In this document: positions 9,204-17,104 of the stretch, one piece after another
Position numbering within the stretch: position 1 is the first letter of the stretch
Layout of the letters: each line of letters opens with the position of its first letter
From: Lysobacter sp.
Lineage (GTDB): Bacteria > Pseudomonadota > Gammaproteobacteria > Xanthomonadales > Xanthomonadaceae
DNA: 64,000 nucleotides
NCBI GenBank assembly: GCA_008015835.1
Contig: SSGH01000014.1
Span: 57,763 to 121,762 of the forward strand
Direction: 5' to 3'
Translations under genes and position numbers: made by a program
Notes under the pieces: model-generated
Told to the model about the DNA's origin: nothing
What the model saw: only the letters and a program-made list of their open reading frames with translations
Database searches by the model: none

Positions 9204-11126
9204 TCAGCCCATACCGGATTCCAACGCCTCCCAGCGCGCATACGCATGCTCGAGCTCGGCCTGCAGGTCGGTCAGCGTGCGTTCGTGCGCCGCGACGACA
9301 TCGCGGGCTTGCGCGAAGAATCCCGGCGCGTGCATCGCTGCGGTCGCCGCCGCTACGCGCGTTTCGAGGTCTTCGATCCGCTGCGGCAACGTCTCCAATT
9401 CGCGCGCGTCCTTGTAGCTGAGCTTGCGCTTGGCGGCGGGCGCCGTCTCGCTCGACATGTTCGCCGCGCCCGCCCCCGGTTTCGCGGCGGACGGCGGATT
9501 CGTGGCGGATTTAGCCGCCGGCTTGTCGGACGCGGCCGATTCCGATGCGGGTCGCTGACGCAGCCAATCGCTGTAGCCGCCGACGTACTCGCCGACGCGG
9601 CCGTCGGCTTCCATCGCCAAAGTCGAGGTCACGACGTTGTCGAGAAAGTCGCGGTCGTGGCTGACCAGCAGCAGCGTGCCCGGATAGTCCGCGAGCAATT
9701 CTTCGAGCAATTCCAGGGTTTCGACGTCGAGATCGTTGGTCGGTTCGTCCATCACCAACAGATTCGACGGCTGCGCGAACAGCTTGGCCAGCAACAGTCG
9801 ATTGCGTTCGCCGCCGGACAGGCGCGTGATCGGCGCGCGCGCGCGTTCCGGCGTGAACAGAAAATCCTGCAGATAGCCGATGACGTGTTTGTGCTTGCCG
9901 TTGATTTCGACCGAATCCTTGCCCTCGGCCACGTTCTCGATCGCGTTCCAGTCTTCGCGCAGAGTCGATCGGTATTGATCGAAGTACGCGATCTGCAACT
10001 GCGTTCCGACCCGCAGTTCTCCCGATTGCGGGACTAAATCGCCCAGCAGCAGTTTCAGCAGCGTGGTTTTGCCGCTGCCGTTCGCGCCGATCAGGCCGAT
10101 GCGATCGCCGCGCAGAATCGTCGTCGAGAAATCCCGCACGATCGTACGGTCGCCGTACGCGAAGCTGAGATGTTTCGCCTCGGCGACTTTCTTGCCCGAC
10201 GACCCGGCCTGCGCGACTTCCATCTTCACGTCGCCGGTCTGCTCGCGGCGCGCGGCGCGCTCGTTGCGCATCGCTTTCAGGCGGCGTACGCGGCCCTCGT
10301 CGCGGGTGCGTCGGGCCTTGATGCCCTGACGGATCCACACCTCTTCCTGCGCCAGCAGTTTGTCGAAGCGCGCGTTTTCCTGGGCCTCGGCGTGCAGTCG
10401 TTCGTCGCGACGACGCTGATAGTTCTCCCAATCGCCGGGCCAACTCGTCAGTCGCCCGCGATCGATTTCGACGATGCGCGTGGCGAGTTGGCGCAGGAAC
10501 CGACGATCGTGGGTGACGAAGATCAACGCGCCGTTCCAGGCTTTGAGGAAGCCTTCGAGCCAATCGATCGCGGCGATGTCGAGATGGTTCGTCGGTTCGT
10601 CCAACAGCAACAGATCCGGCGCGGACACCAGCGCGCGCGCCAACAGCACGCGGCGCTTCATCCCGCCCGACAACCGCGCGAAGTCGGCATCGCCGTCGAG
10701 ACCGAGACGATCGAGCGTTTCGCTCACGCGCTGATCCAGCGACCACGCGCCCGCCGCCTCGATCGCGGTCTGTACGCGCGCGAGCGCCGCGGTGTCGACC
10801 GTGTCGTCGTGAATGCGATGATGGTACTCGGCGAGCAATGCGCCGAGCTCCCCTAACCCGTCGGCGACCACGTCGAACACGCTGCCGGCGGCGCCGGCCG
10901 GCACTTCCTGCTCCAAACGCGCGATGCGCATGCCGCCTTCGCGACGAAGATCGCCGTCGTCGGGTTTGATCTCGCCCGCGAGCAACCGCAGCAAAGTGGA
11001 TTTGCCCGCGCCGTTGCGGCCGATGAGCGCGACGCGCTCGCCCGGTTCGATCGAGAAATCGACGTGGTCGAGCAGCAGCGGGCCGCCGACGCTGTAATCG
11101 ACGGCGTTGAGAGTGATGATCGGCAT
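9204..11126 (-). CDS. uup: ABC-F ATPase Uup
   Basis: A 640-residue soluble protein with two ATPase domains and no membrane segment. Domain 1 has Walker A GRNGAGKST, signature LSGGMKRRVLL and Walker B LLLDEPTNHLD. Domain 2 has GANGSGKTT, LSGGERNRLLLAK and LLVMDEPTNDLD. The linker and the C-terminal coiled coil (from about residue 570, LETLPQRIEDLETRV) identify Uup among ABC-F proteins, which act on ribosomes and affect DNA transposition and stalled replication. The start at 11126 (MPIITL) matches the family. An Ala/Pro-rich linker of about 50 residues precedes the coiled coil. Confidence 0.93.
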   Translation of the reverse strand: MPIITLNAVDYSVGGPLLLDHVDFSIEPGERVALIGRNGAGKSTLLRLLAGEIKPDDGDLRREGGMRIARLEQEVPAGAAGSVFDVVADGLGELGALLAEYHHRIHDDTVDTAALARVQTAIEAAGAWSLDQRVSETLDRLGLDGDADFARLSGGMKRRVLLARALVSAPDLLLLDEPTNHLDIAAIDWLEGFLKAWNGALIFVTHDRRFLRQLATRIVEIDRGRLTSWPGDWENYQRRRDERLHAEAQENARFDKLLAQEEVWIRQGIKARRTRDEGRVRRLKAMRNERAARREQTGDVKMEVAQAGSSGKKVAEAKHLSFAYGDRTIVRDFSTTILRGDRIGLIGANGSGKTTLLKLLLGDLVPQSGELRVGTQLQIAYFDQYRSTLREDWNAIENVAEGKDSVEINGKHKHVIGYLQDFLFTPERARAPITRLSGGERNRLLLAKLFAQPSNLLVMDEPTNDLDVETLELLEELLADYPGTLLLVSHDRDFLDNVVTSTLAMEADGRVGEYVGGYSDWLRQRPASESAASDKPAAKSATNPPSAAKPGAGAANMSSETAPAAKRKLSYKDARELETLPQRIEDLETRVAAATAAMHAPGFFAQARDVVAAHERTLTDLQAELEHAYARWEALESGMG

Positions 11127-11173
11127 GGCGTCAGTGTAACGGGTCGCGCCCGCGCTCGGCGCGCGGGCGACGC

Positions 11174-12772
11174 TCAGGAACTGCAGGACAGCATCGAACA
11201 ACCCGCGCGGGTTCGCGCCCATTCCGGCCGTTTCGCGGCGAAACGCTCGCGCCCCGCCTGTTTCTCGTAGGGGCGGCGCAGAAGATCGAGCAGTTCGGTC
11301 ACGCCCTCGTGATCGCCTCGCTCGACGCGGTCGATCGCCTCTTGCGCCAAATAATTGCGCAAGACGTACACCGGATTAGCGCTGCGCATCCGCGCGCGAC
11401 GCTGCGCGTCGGTGTCGGCGTCGACGGCCGCATCGCGCACGCCGCCGTCTTCGCCGACGCGCCGCGTATACGCGCGCAGCCAGGCCAGCCAACGTTCGCG
11501 CTGCGCATCGCGTTTGCTCGGGTCGTAGAACGCATCGCGCAGCGCTTCGAATGCGGCTTCGGCAGTTTCGTCGTCTGCGGCGCGCAGTTCGAGATCGGTC
11601 AATCCCGAGAACGTCAGCGTCATATCCGCTTCGCTCACGTGCATCATCGCGTACAAGTCGCGGATCGCGACCACGTCCTCGTCGCGGCATTCGCGCAGGC
11701 CCAGCTTGCGCGCGGTGTTCGCGCGCTCGGCGGCGGTGTACGCGACGCCGAAGCGTTCGATCCCGTCGCGCAGGACATCGGCGTCGGCGAACAAGGGCGA
11801 GAGCGCCTGCGCGAGGCGACCGAGATTCCAGCGCACGATCGCCGGCTGCCAGCCGAAGCGATAACGCCGGCCCTGCGCATCGGTGGTGTTCGGCGTCCAA
11901 TCCGGGTCGTAATCCTCGATCCAGCCGTACGGGCCGTAATCGATGGTCAGGCCGAGGATCGACATGTTATCGGTGTTCATCACGCCGTGAACGAAGCCCA
12001 CGCGCATCCATTCGGCGACCATGCGCGCGCTGCGCTCGCAGACCTGCCCGAACCACTCGGCGTCGCGCGCGCGCGAGTCGGCGATCTCGGCCAATTCCGG
12101 AAAATCGCGGTCGATGGCGAAATCGACCAAGCGCCGAAGCAGCGGGCTGTCGCCGCGCGAAAACGGCAGTTCGAAATGCCCGAACCGCAGGAACGAAGGC
12201 GCGACGCGGCAAACCACCGCGCCCGGCTCGGGGCGCGGGTGGCCGTCGTAGAACATGTCGCGAATCACGTCTTCGCCGGTGGCGATCAGCGACAGTGCGC
12301 GCGTGGTCGGTACGCCGAGATGATGCATCGCTTCGCTGCACAGAAACTCGCGCACCGACGAGCGCATCACCGCGCGGCCGTCGGCGCTGCGCGCGTACGG
12401 CGTTTCGCCCGCGCCTTTGAGCTGCAGTTCCCATCGCCGACCGTCGACCACGGTTTCTCCAAGAGAAATCGCGCGGCCGTCGCCGAGTTGCCCGGCCCAA
12501 TGGCCGAATTGATGGCCACCGTAATTGCTCGCGTACGGCTCCATGCCGGGGATCACGCCATTGCCGACCAGGGCCTGCAGCCAAGGCTCCGAGCGCAGCT
12601 CGGTTTCGCTCAGCCCCAGCAGCGACGCCACATCCGCGGAGTGCGCCACCCAACGCGGTGCACGCACAGGCGTCGGCGCGACCCGCGACCACAGCGCCGC
12701 GACTTGCCGACGACGCGGGCCCGTTTCGGGATCGCCGGGCAATTCGTAGAGGAATCGGTTATCGAACCGCAT
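11174..12772 (-). CDS. selO: Protein adenylyltransferase SelO (YdiU, UPF0061)
   Basis: A 532-residue pseudokinase-fold enzyme that transfers AMP from ATP to protein Ser/Thr/Tyr in an inverted kinase orientation and is linked to oxidative-stress protection. Recognisable blocks are YASNYGGHQFGHWAGQLGDG, LQLKGAGETPYAR, VMRSSVREFLCSEAMHHLG and the metal-binding FVHGVMNTDNMSILG. The chain ends in CSMLSCSS, placing a cysteine third from the end where animal SelO has selenocysteine; this Cys is thought to form a regulatory disulfide. It lies 47 bases before uup and 36 bases after the small membrane gene, so these may share a transcript. Confidence 0.95.
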   Translation of the reverse strand: MRFDNRFLYELPGDPETGPRRRQVAALWSRVAPTPVRAPRWVAHSADVASLLGLSETELRSEPWLQALVGNGVIPGMEPYASNYGGHQFGHWAGQLGDGRAISLGETVVDGRRWELQLKGAGETPYARSADGRAVMRSSVREFLCSEAMHHLGVPTTRALSLIATGEDVIRDMFYDGHPRPEPGAVVCRVAPSFLRFGHFELPFSRGDSPLLRRLVDFAIDRDFPELAEIADSRARDAEWFGQVCERSARMVAEWMRVGFVHGVMNTDNMSILGLTIDYGPYGWIEDYDPDWTPNTTDAQGRRYRFGWQPAIVRWNLGRLAQALSPLFADADVLRDGIERFGVAYTAAERANTARKLGLRECRDEDVVAIRDLYAMMHVSEADMTLTFSGLTDLELRAADDETAEAAFEALRDAFYDPSKRDAQRERWLAWLRAYTRRVGEDGGVRDAAVDADTDAQRRARMRSANPVYVLRNYLAQEAIDRVERGDHEGVTELLDLLRRPYEKQAGRERFAAKRPEWARTRAGCSMLSCSS

Positions 12773-12808
12773 GGCGCAGCGCGCTCCGGATGCCAGGTCG
12801 CGGCCGCG

Positions 12809-12979
12809 TCACCACGGCAACGGCAGCCCGATCGTCGGCGCGAAATACCAGTACGCCCCGGCCAGCACCACGCCCCACAGCAGCGTTTTGATCACGAATT
12901 TGACGACTTTGATCGCGAAGTACGCGGCGACGATCGCCAGAACCAAGCCGATCCAACTCATGCTGGCGATGTCTTCCAT
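12809..12979 (-). CDS. Small membrane protein, 56 residues
   Basis: A short gene starting MEDIASMSWIGLVLAIV, with CGGAGAT six to seven bases upstream of the ATG. It encodes two hydrophobic stretches, about residues 9-24 and 30-48, separated by lysines (KVVKFVIK), so it is probably a two-helix hairpin in the inner membrane. It ends in PLPW. I recognise no family. It lies between trhO and selO on the same strand, 36 bases from selO. Confidence 0.7.
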   Translation of the reverse strand: MEDIASMSWIGLVLAIVAAYFAIKVVKFVIKTLLWGVVLAGAYWYFAPTIGLPLPW

Positions 12980-13023
12980 CGGAATCTCCGGTGAGTGCGC
13001 GATATCGATCGTCGCAGGTCGTT

Positions 13024-13833
13024 TCAAACGCGCGGTTGGGGGCGATCGACGCCATCGGTGGACGTCCGGTTCTGCGCATCGGCAGGCATGCCATAAGTGG
13101 GCCGCAGCGCGGGGTCGAGCGCGACGCGGTCGTCGAACACGAAACAGTCGCCGCGATACCCCGCGCCGCCTTCGCGTTCGAAATACCCCAGAATGCCGCC
13201 GTCGAGCTGCAGCGCGTGCGGAAACCCGTTCGCGCGCATCCACAGCACGGCTTTTTCGCAGCGGATCCCGCCGGTGCAGAACCCGACCACCGCGGCGCCC
13301 GCGAGCGCATCGCGATGCGCATCGAGTGCGGCGGGCAATTCGGTGAAATTATCGATCGGCAGCAGCAACGCATCGTCGAAACTTCCGTACGCCGTCTCTT
13401 CGCGATTGCGGGTATCCACCAGCGCCAATCGACGGCCATCGTCGTCGTGCCCCTGCGCGATCCAGCGCCGCAACGCGCTCGACGAGACGACCGGCGCGCG
13501 CGGCGCGTCCAGCGGCGATGCGTCTTCGCGACGGAACGCGATGATTTCGCGCTTGGTCTTCACTTTGAGCTTGGCGAACGGCACCGCCTCGGAGCGGCTG
13601 CGCTTCACCTCGATCTCGGCGAAACGCGCATCCTCGCGCAGCGACGACACAAACGCCTCGATGTTCGCGAGCGGGCCAGCCAAGAACAGATTCAAGCCTT
13701 CGGGCGCCACCAAGACGGTGCCCCGCAATTCGAGCGATTCGGCGCGTTCGCGAACCCGTGCCGCCAACGCATCGGGATCGTCGATCGGCACGAAGCGGTA
13801 GGCCGCGATATTTTCGATGTGACCGGCGTTCAT
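13024..13833 (-). CDS. trhO: tRNA uridine(34) hydroxylase TrhO (YceA, rhodanese domain)
   Basis: A 269-residue protein of the TrhO/YceA family, which hydroxylates wobble uridine 34 of tRNA with molecular oxygen towards 5-methoxyuridine-type modifications. It has the N-terminal acylphosphatase-like part (GTVLVAPEGLNLFLAG, 38-53), then a rhodanese domain whose active-site loop is FCTGGIRCEK with Cys186 and Cys192. LQLDGGILGYFE is also typical. The C-terminal tail after VALDPALRPTYG is short and variable. It is monocistronic or the head of trhO-membrane protein-selO. Confidence 0.93.
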   Translation of the reverse strand: MNAGHIENIAAYRFVPIDDPDALAARVRERAESLELRGTVLVAPEGLNLFLAGPLANIEAFVSSLREDARFAEIEVKRSRSEAVPFAKLKVKTKREIIAFRREDASPLDAPRAPVVSSSALRRWIAQGHDDDGRRLALVDTRNREETAYGSFDDALLLPIDNFTELPAALDAHRDALAGAAVVGFCTGGIRCEKAVLWMRANGFPHALQLDGGILGYFEREGGAGYRGDCFVFDDRVALDPALRPTYGMPADAQNRTSTDGVDRPQPRV

Positions 13834-13948
13834 GCGGGCATTTTAGCGCGATGGCGCCATCGGACGCCGCCTTGCGCCGCGGACGAATCGAGTTCGACGA
13901 CCGCCGCGAAGCGCGACGCCTTTCGCTCGCGAACGACGGACGAAGGGT

Positions 13949-14683
13949 TCAAGACGCCGCGAGCGTCCGTTCGAGATTGCGTCGCGCCTCGGCTTCGAGC
14001 CGGTCGCGAAAGAAATCGCTGAGGAAAATCCGCTCGCTGTCCAGTAGCCTGCGGAAGAACTGGCGACGCTTGCGTCGGTACAGCCAGCGGGGAACCGCGC
14101 GGTATTCCTCGGCGATGGCGCGGTCGTAGGCGTCGAATCGCGGCGGCGGCGCGCCGAGGATCGCCATGTCGCAATCCAGAAAATGCAGCGTATCGTCGAC
14201 ATCGGCCGTGGCTTCGGCGTTGGCGGCCGCATCGCGAATCAGCGTCGCGCGACTCAGCGCGCCGTGGCGCGCGGTGAGTTCGATCAGCGCGACGATACGT
14301 TCGCTGTCGAACGACGCGTTCGCGCCATCGTTCGCGGACACGGAGGGCCAACGTTCGAGATGCGCGCGCGCCAAACGCGCCGATGCGGCTTCGTTGTCTT
14401 GGCGTCCCGGGCGATACACCGCATCGTGATACAGCACGGCCCACGCGACTTCGCGCGGCCGCCGCCAGCCGGGGCCGGCCGCGACATCGGCGTAGTGGCG
14501 CATCACCTCGGCGACGTGCCCGATATGGTGATAAGCGCGCGTCGGTTCGGCGTAGGCCGCGATCAACGCCGCCCGCTGTTCGTCGGGCAACGCGAAGGGG
14601 AGCGAAAGGTCGTCCAGCGGGTGCGCGGCGGCGCGATCGTCCGCCGCGATTCCGGCATCGGTGCGATGCCGGTCTTCAGCCAC
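13949..14683 (-). CDS. Predicted metal-dependent HD-superfamily hydrolase (COG4339-like)
   Basis: A 244-residue protein with the pattern of predicted HD-domain phosphohydrolases: RAYHHIGHVAEVMRHY (50-65), YHDAVY with the HD doublet His86-Asp87, and DCDMAILG further on. These residues would hold one or two divalent metals. The substrate of this family is not established. Its ATG overlaps the stop of the diguanylate cyclase gene by eight bases, implying translational coupling, so a link to nucleotide or c-di-GMP signalling is possible but unproven. It lacks the HD-GYP motif, so a c-di-GMP phosphodiesterase role is not indicated. Confidence 0.75.
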   Translation of the reverse strand: MAEDRHRTDAGIAADDRAAAHPLDDLSLPFALPDEQRAALIAAYAEPTRAYHHIGHVAEVMRHYADVAAGPGWRRPREVAWAVLYHDAVYRPGRQDNEAASARLARAHLERWPSVSANDGANASFDSERIVALIELTARHGALSRATLIRDAAANAEATADVDDTLHFLDCDMAILGAPPPRFDAYDRAIAEEYRAVPRWLYRRKRRQFFRRLLDSERIFLSDFFRDRLEAEARRNLERTLAAS

Positions 14684-16508
14684 CGACCACGGTCAGCGTC
14701 GGCGACGCGCGCTTGGAGCGCTGATCCGTGGCGGCGTCCGCGGTGTAGGCGCAGACGCGGTTGCGGCCTTCGTTCTTGGCGCGATACAGCATCTGATCCG
14801 CGTGCGAGAGCAAGCGCGAAAGGTCGTAACCCGATTGCGCCGTGGACGTCACGCCGAAACTCGCGGTGACGACGAAGGAGTAACCGCTCTCGCGCGTGTC
14901 GAGTTGCGCCAGCTTCGAGCGGCATTCTTCGGCCACGCGCATCGCGCCAGCGAGGTCCGCGCCGCGCAGCAGCACAGCGAATTCCTCGCCACCCAAGCGG
15001 CCGATGAAGTCCGCTTTGCGGCAGTGCGCGAGACAGACTTTGCCGACCTGCTTGAGCACCCAGTCGCCCGCGCCGTGGCCGTAGGTGTCGTTGATCGCCT
15101 TGAAATGATCGAGGTCGAACATGACCAGCGCGCCGACTTCGCCGTCGCGCGCGGCTTCTTGCAGCGCGCGCTCGGAACTCTTGGTGAAATAGTGGCGATT
15201 GCCGACGCCGGTGAGCGTATCGGTCTGCGCCAATTGGCGCAGTTGATTCTGGTGGCGTTTGATCTGCAGCGCCCAGAAGACCAACGCGGCCACGGCGACC
15301 AGCAGCAGCACGGTCGCCAACTGCGCTTTCTGCGCAGCCTCGCGCTCCAACTCCTGCTCCAGCAGCAACACCTTCTGCTGGCGCTCCAGTTGCGCGATGG
15401 TTTGATTCTGTTCGCGGGTCTTGTGCCGATAGATCTCGTAGGCCAGTTCGCGGGTTTTGATGTTGCGCTCGCGCGTCATCTCGCTTTCGGCGTACAGCTT
15501 GTACATCGCGAGCGCCTGTTCGGGACGGCCGCGGTTCTGTTCGATCCGGTAGAGCGTTTTGTAGCCGCGGATCAGCGACATCGCCGGTTCCAAGCCGCCG
15601 CTGAACGTAATCGCCTGCCGCGCGTGCGACTCGGCGGATTCGGCGTCGTTTCGAGCCAACTTGAGCTCGCCCAGAATCGAGTGCAGTTCGGCGTTCAACT
15701 GCGGATAACCGATGCTTTCGGCGTCCTTCAGCGCATCTTCCAGCAGGCGCACGGCGTCGGCCGTGCGGCCTTCGTCGTTCATTTTCTTCGCGAGGATGGC
15801 GCGAAGGAAATTGGCCGGCATGCGCTCGCCGATCGACGCGCACTGCTCGATCGCGTCTTGGATTTCGCGATCGCCCTGCGGCAGCGAGCGCAGCGCGTAT
15901 TTGGATTCGTTCTTGAACAGCCCCGCCAAACAGCGCATGCGCGGGCTGGGGGAATCTTTCAGGATTTCGTCCGCGTGGCGCAGGCCGAAATTGTGTTGAC
16001 CGTATTGGTTGTAGAGCATCGCGGCGACGGCGACGCCCTCATGACGGATGTTCTTGTCGGCGACCTTGTCGCGCATCGCCAGGGTGCGATCCAAATAACG
16101 CAGACCGGTCTCGAAGCGACGGTTGATCGCGGCGAAATTAGCGACCAAGGCGTTCGCGCGGTACTTCACGCCGACGTCTTTGGTTTCGGCGATCAATTGC
16201 TTGGCGATTTCGATGCCTTGATCGCGGCGGTCGCGATACACGCCGAATTCGTAGGCTTGCAGGTATCTCAGGCGCTGCCGCTGCAGTTTGGTGGCGGCCG
16301 CCGGTTTGGCGTCGATCTCAGCGCCGATCCGTTTCACCATTTCCGAGAAGCGCGCGCCGCCGGTGCTGCGGAGGTTTTCGGCCTCCGTGAGCATCTGATC
16401 GACGGTGCGCGTCGTCGCCGCCGATGACGGCGGCGCGACGGCGAAAGCATCGAGCGCGAGTCCGAGGTTCGCGATGGCGAGAAGAACGATGAGAAGCTTC
16501 CGTTGCAT
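14676..16508 (-). CDS. Membrane-anchored diguanylate cyclase with periplasmic TPR-like sensor
   Basis: A 610-residue protein. A signal peptide (1-25) leads into about 340 residues of helical TPR-like repeats, then a coiled coil (365-395), one membrane helix (396-415) and a GGDEF domain (430-590). The active site GGEEF is at 506-510 and the metal-binding FDLDHFK at 464-470. RKAD at 497-500, five residues before GGEEF, is a canonical product-inhibition I-site. It should make cyclic di-GMP from two GTP in response to a periplasmic or protein cue. The start at 16508 lies 34 bases after the candidate borosin precursor gene, so the two may be cotranscribed. Confidence 0.92.
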   Translation of the reverse strand: MQRKLLIVLLAIANLGLALDAFAVAPPSSAATTRTVDQMLTEAENLRSTGGARFSEMVKRIGAEIDAKPAAATKLQRQRLRYLQAYEFGVYRDRRDQGIEIAKQLIAETKDVGVKYRANALVANFAAINRRFETGLRYLDRTLAMRDKVADKNIRHEGVAVAAMLYNQYGQHNFGLRHADEILKDSPSPRMRCLAGLFKNESKYALRSLPQGDREIQDAIEQCASIGERMPANFLRAILAKKMNDEGRTADAVRLLEDALKDAESIGYPQLNAELHSILGELKLARNDAESAESHARQAITFSGGLEPAMSLIRGYKTLYRIEQNRGRPEQALAMYKLYAESEMTRERNIKTRELAYEIYRHKTREQNQTIAQLERQQKVLLLEQELEREAAQKAQLATVLLLVAVAALVFWALQIKRHQNQLRQLAQTDTLTGVGNRHYFTKSSERALQEAARDGEVGALVMFDLDHFKAINDTYGHGAGDWVLKQVGKVCLAHCRKADFIGRLGGEEFAVLLRGADLAGAMRVAEECRSKLAQLDTRESGYSFVVTASFGVTSTAQSGYDLSRLLSHADQMLYRAKNEGRNRVCAYTADAATDQRSKRASPTLTVVGG

Positions 16509-16542
16509 GATCGACACTCTATAACGGGTGGTGAAGCGGGCT

Positions 16543-16824
16543 TCAACTGGCTTGCATGGGCGGCTCGTCGGGCGTTTCCGGCGCATCTTCGGCCGGCGAC
16601 TCCGCCGGTTCGTTGCCTTCGCCCGGGGCGACGACCATGCACATCATGAACGGCCGGGCGTCGAGCGCGTCGACCAACATGCCGGGATCGCGAGCGAGCA
16701 ATGCGCGTCGGGAGGATTCGTCGGCATCCAGCGCCGCGACCGCAGCGAGGTATTCGGCCGTCGACATCCGCGCCGCAGCAGCGTTTCCGCCCATGGTTTC
16801 GAGAAACTGGATCACATTCGACAT
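16543..16824 (-). CDS. Candidate split-borosin RiPP precursor peptide
   Basis: A 93-residue protein with a strong binding site (AGGGGGA before the ATG at 16824). Residues 1-57 look like an all-helical recognition domain (SNVIQFLETMG, then AEYLAAVAALDADE, then RRALLARDPGMLVDAL). A short hydrophobic stretch around 58-73 (PFMMCMVVAPGEGN) follows, and then a disordered tail rich in Glu, Pro and Ala ending PMQAS. This layout, helical leader plus short hydrophobic core, is that of split-borosin precursors such as SonA, whose partner methyltransferase N-methylates backbone amides in the core. The matching methyltransferase is encoded 280 bases upstream on the same strand. The function is inferred from this pairing and general resemblance; the exact core is not known. 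Confidence 0.75.
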   Translation of the reverse strand: MSNVIQFLETMGGNAAAARMSTAEYLAAVAALDADESSRRALLARDPGMLVDALDARPFMMCMVVAPGEGNEPAESPAEDAPETPDEPPMQAS

Positions 16825-16976
16825 TAGGTTCCCCCTATTTTGTCCTATGGAAATACGCGATTTCGGCCGTTCGTCGGACGCGACCGCGGGATTGTCCAGC
16901 GCATTCGGAGTTTCGAAGCCCGATCGGGCCGGTTTTCGCTCCGAACCGTCCACCGCTCCCCGCGGCAGACGATTGC

Positions 16977-17005
16977 AGGCTAAGCGAAAAGCCCATAGCG
17001 ATCAA
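16977..17005 (-). promoter_or_regulatory. Possible promoter for the borosin precursor gene
   Basis: On the minus strand TTGATC and TAGCCT are separated by exactly 17 bases and lie about 150 bases upstream of the precursor ATG. The -10 matches the consensus at only three positions, so this is a weak candidate. Confidence 0.3.
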
Positions 17006-17057
17006 TCACTTCGACGATTATTTTCAACGGCGCGGCCGGCCGGCATCGCGGGCGGGG

Positions 17058-17092
17058 AAAAAGCCGAAGGCGCGGCGACCGTTAATCGGCTT
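17058..17092 (-). terminator. Possible weak terminator or attenuator after the borosin methyltransferase gene
   Basis: On the minus strand a short hairpin GCCG-CGCCTT-CGGC is followed at once by TTTTT. A longer alternative pairs AAGCCG with CGGCTT across the same loop. It lies 13-47 bases after the methyltransferase stop and before the precursor gene. Confidence 0.4.
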
Positions 17093-17104
17093 CCCTCGCC
17101 CTAT

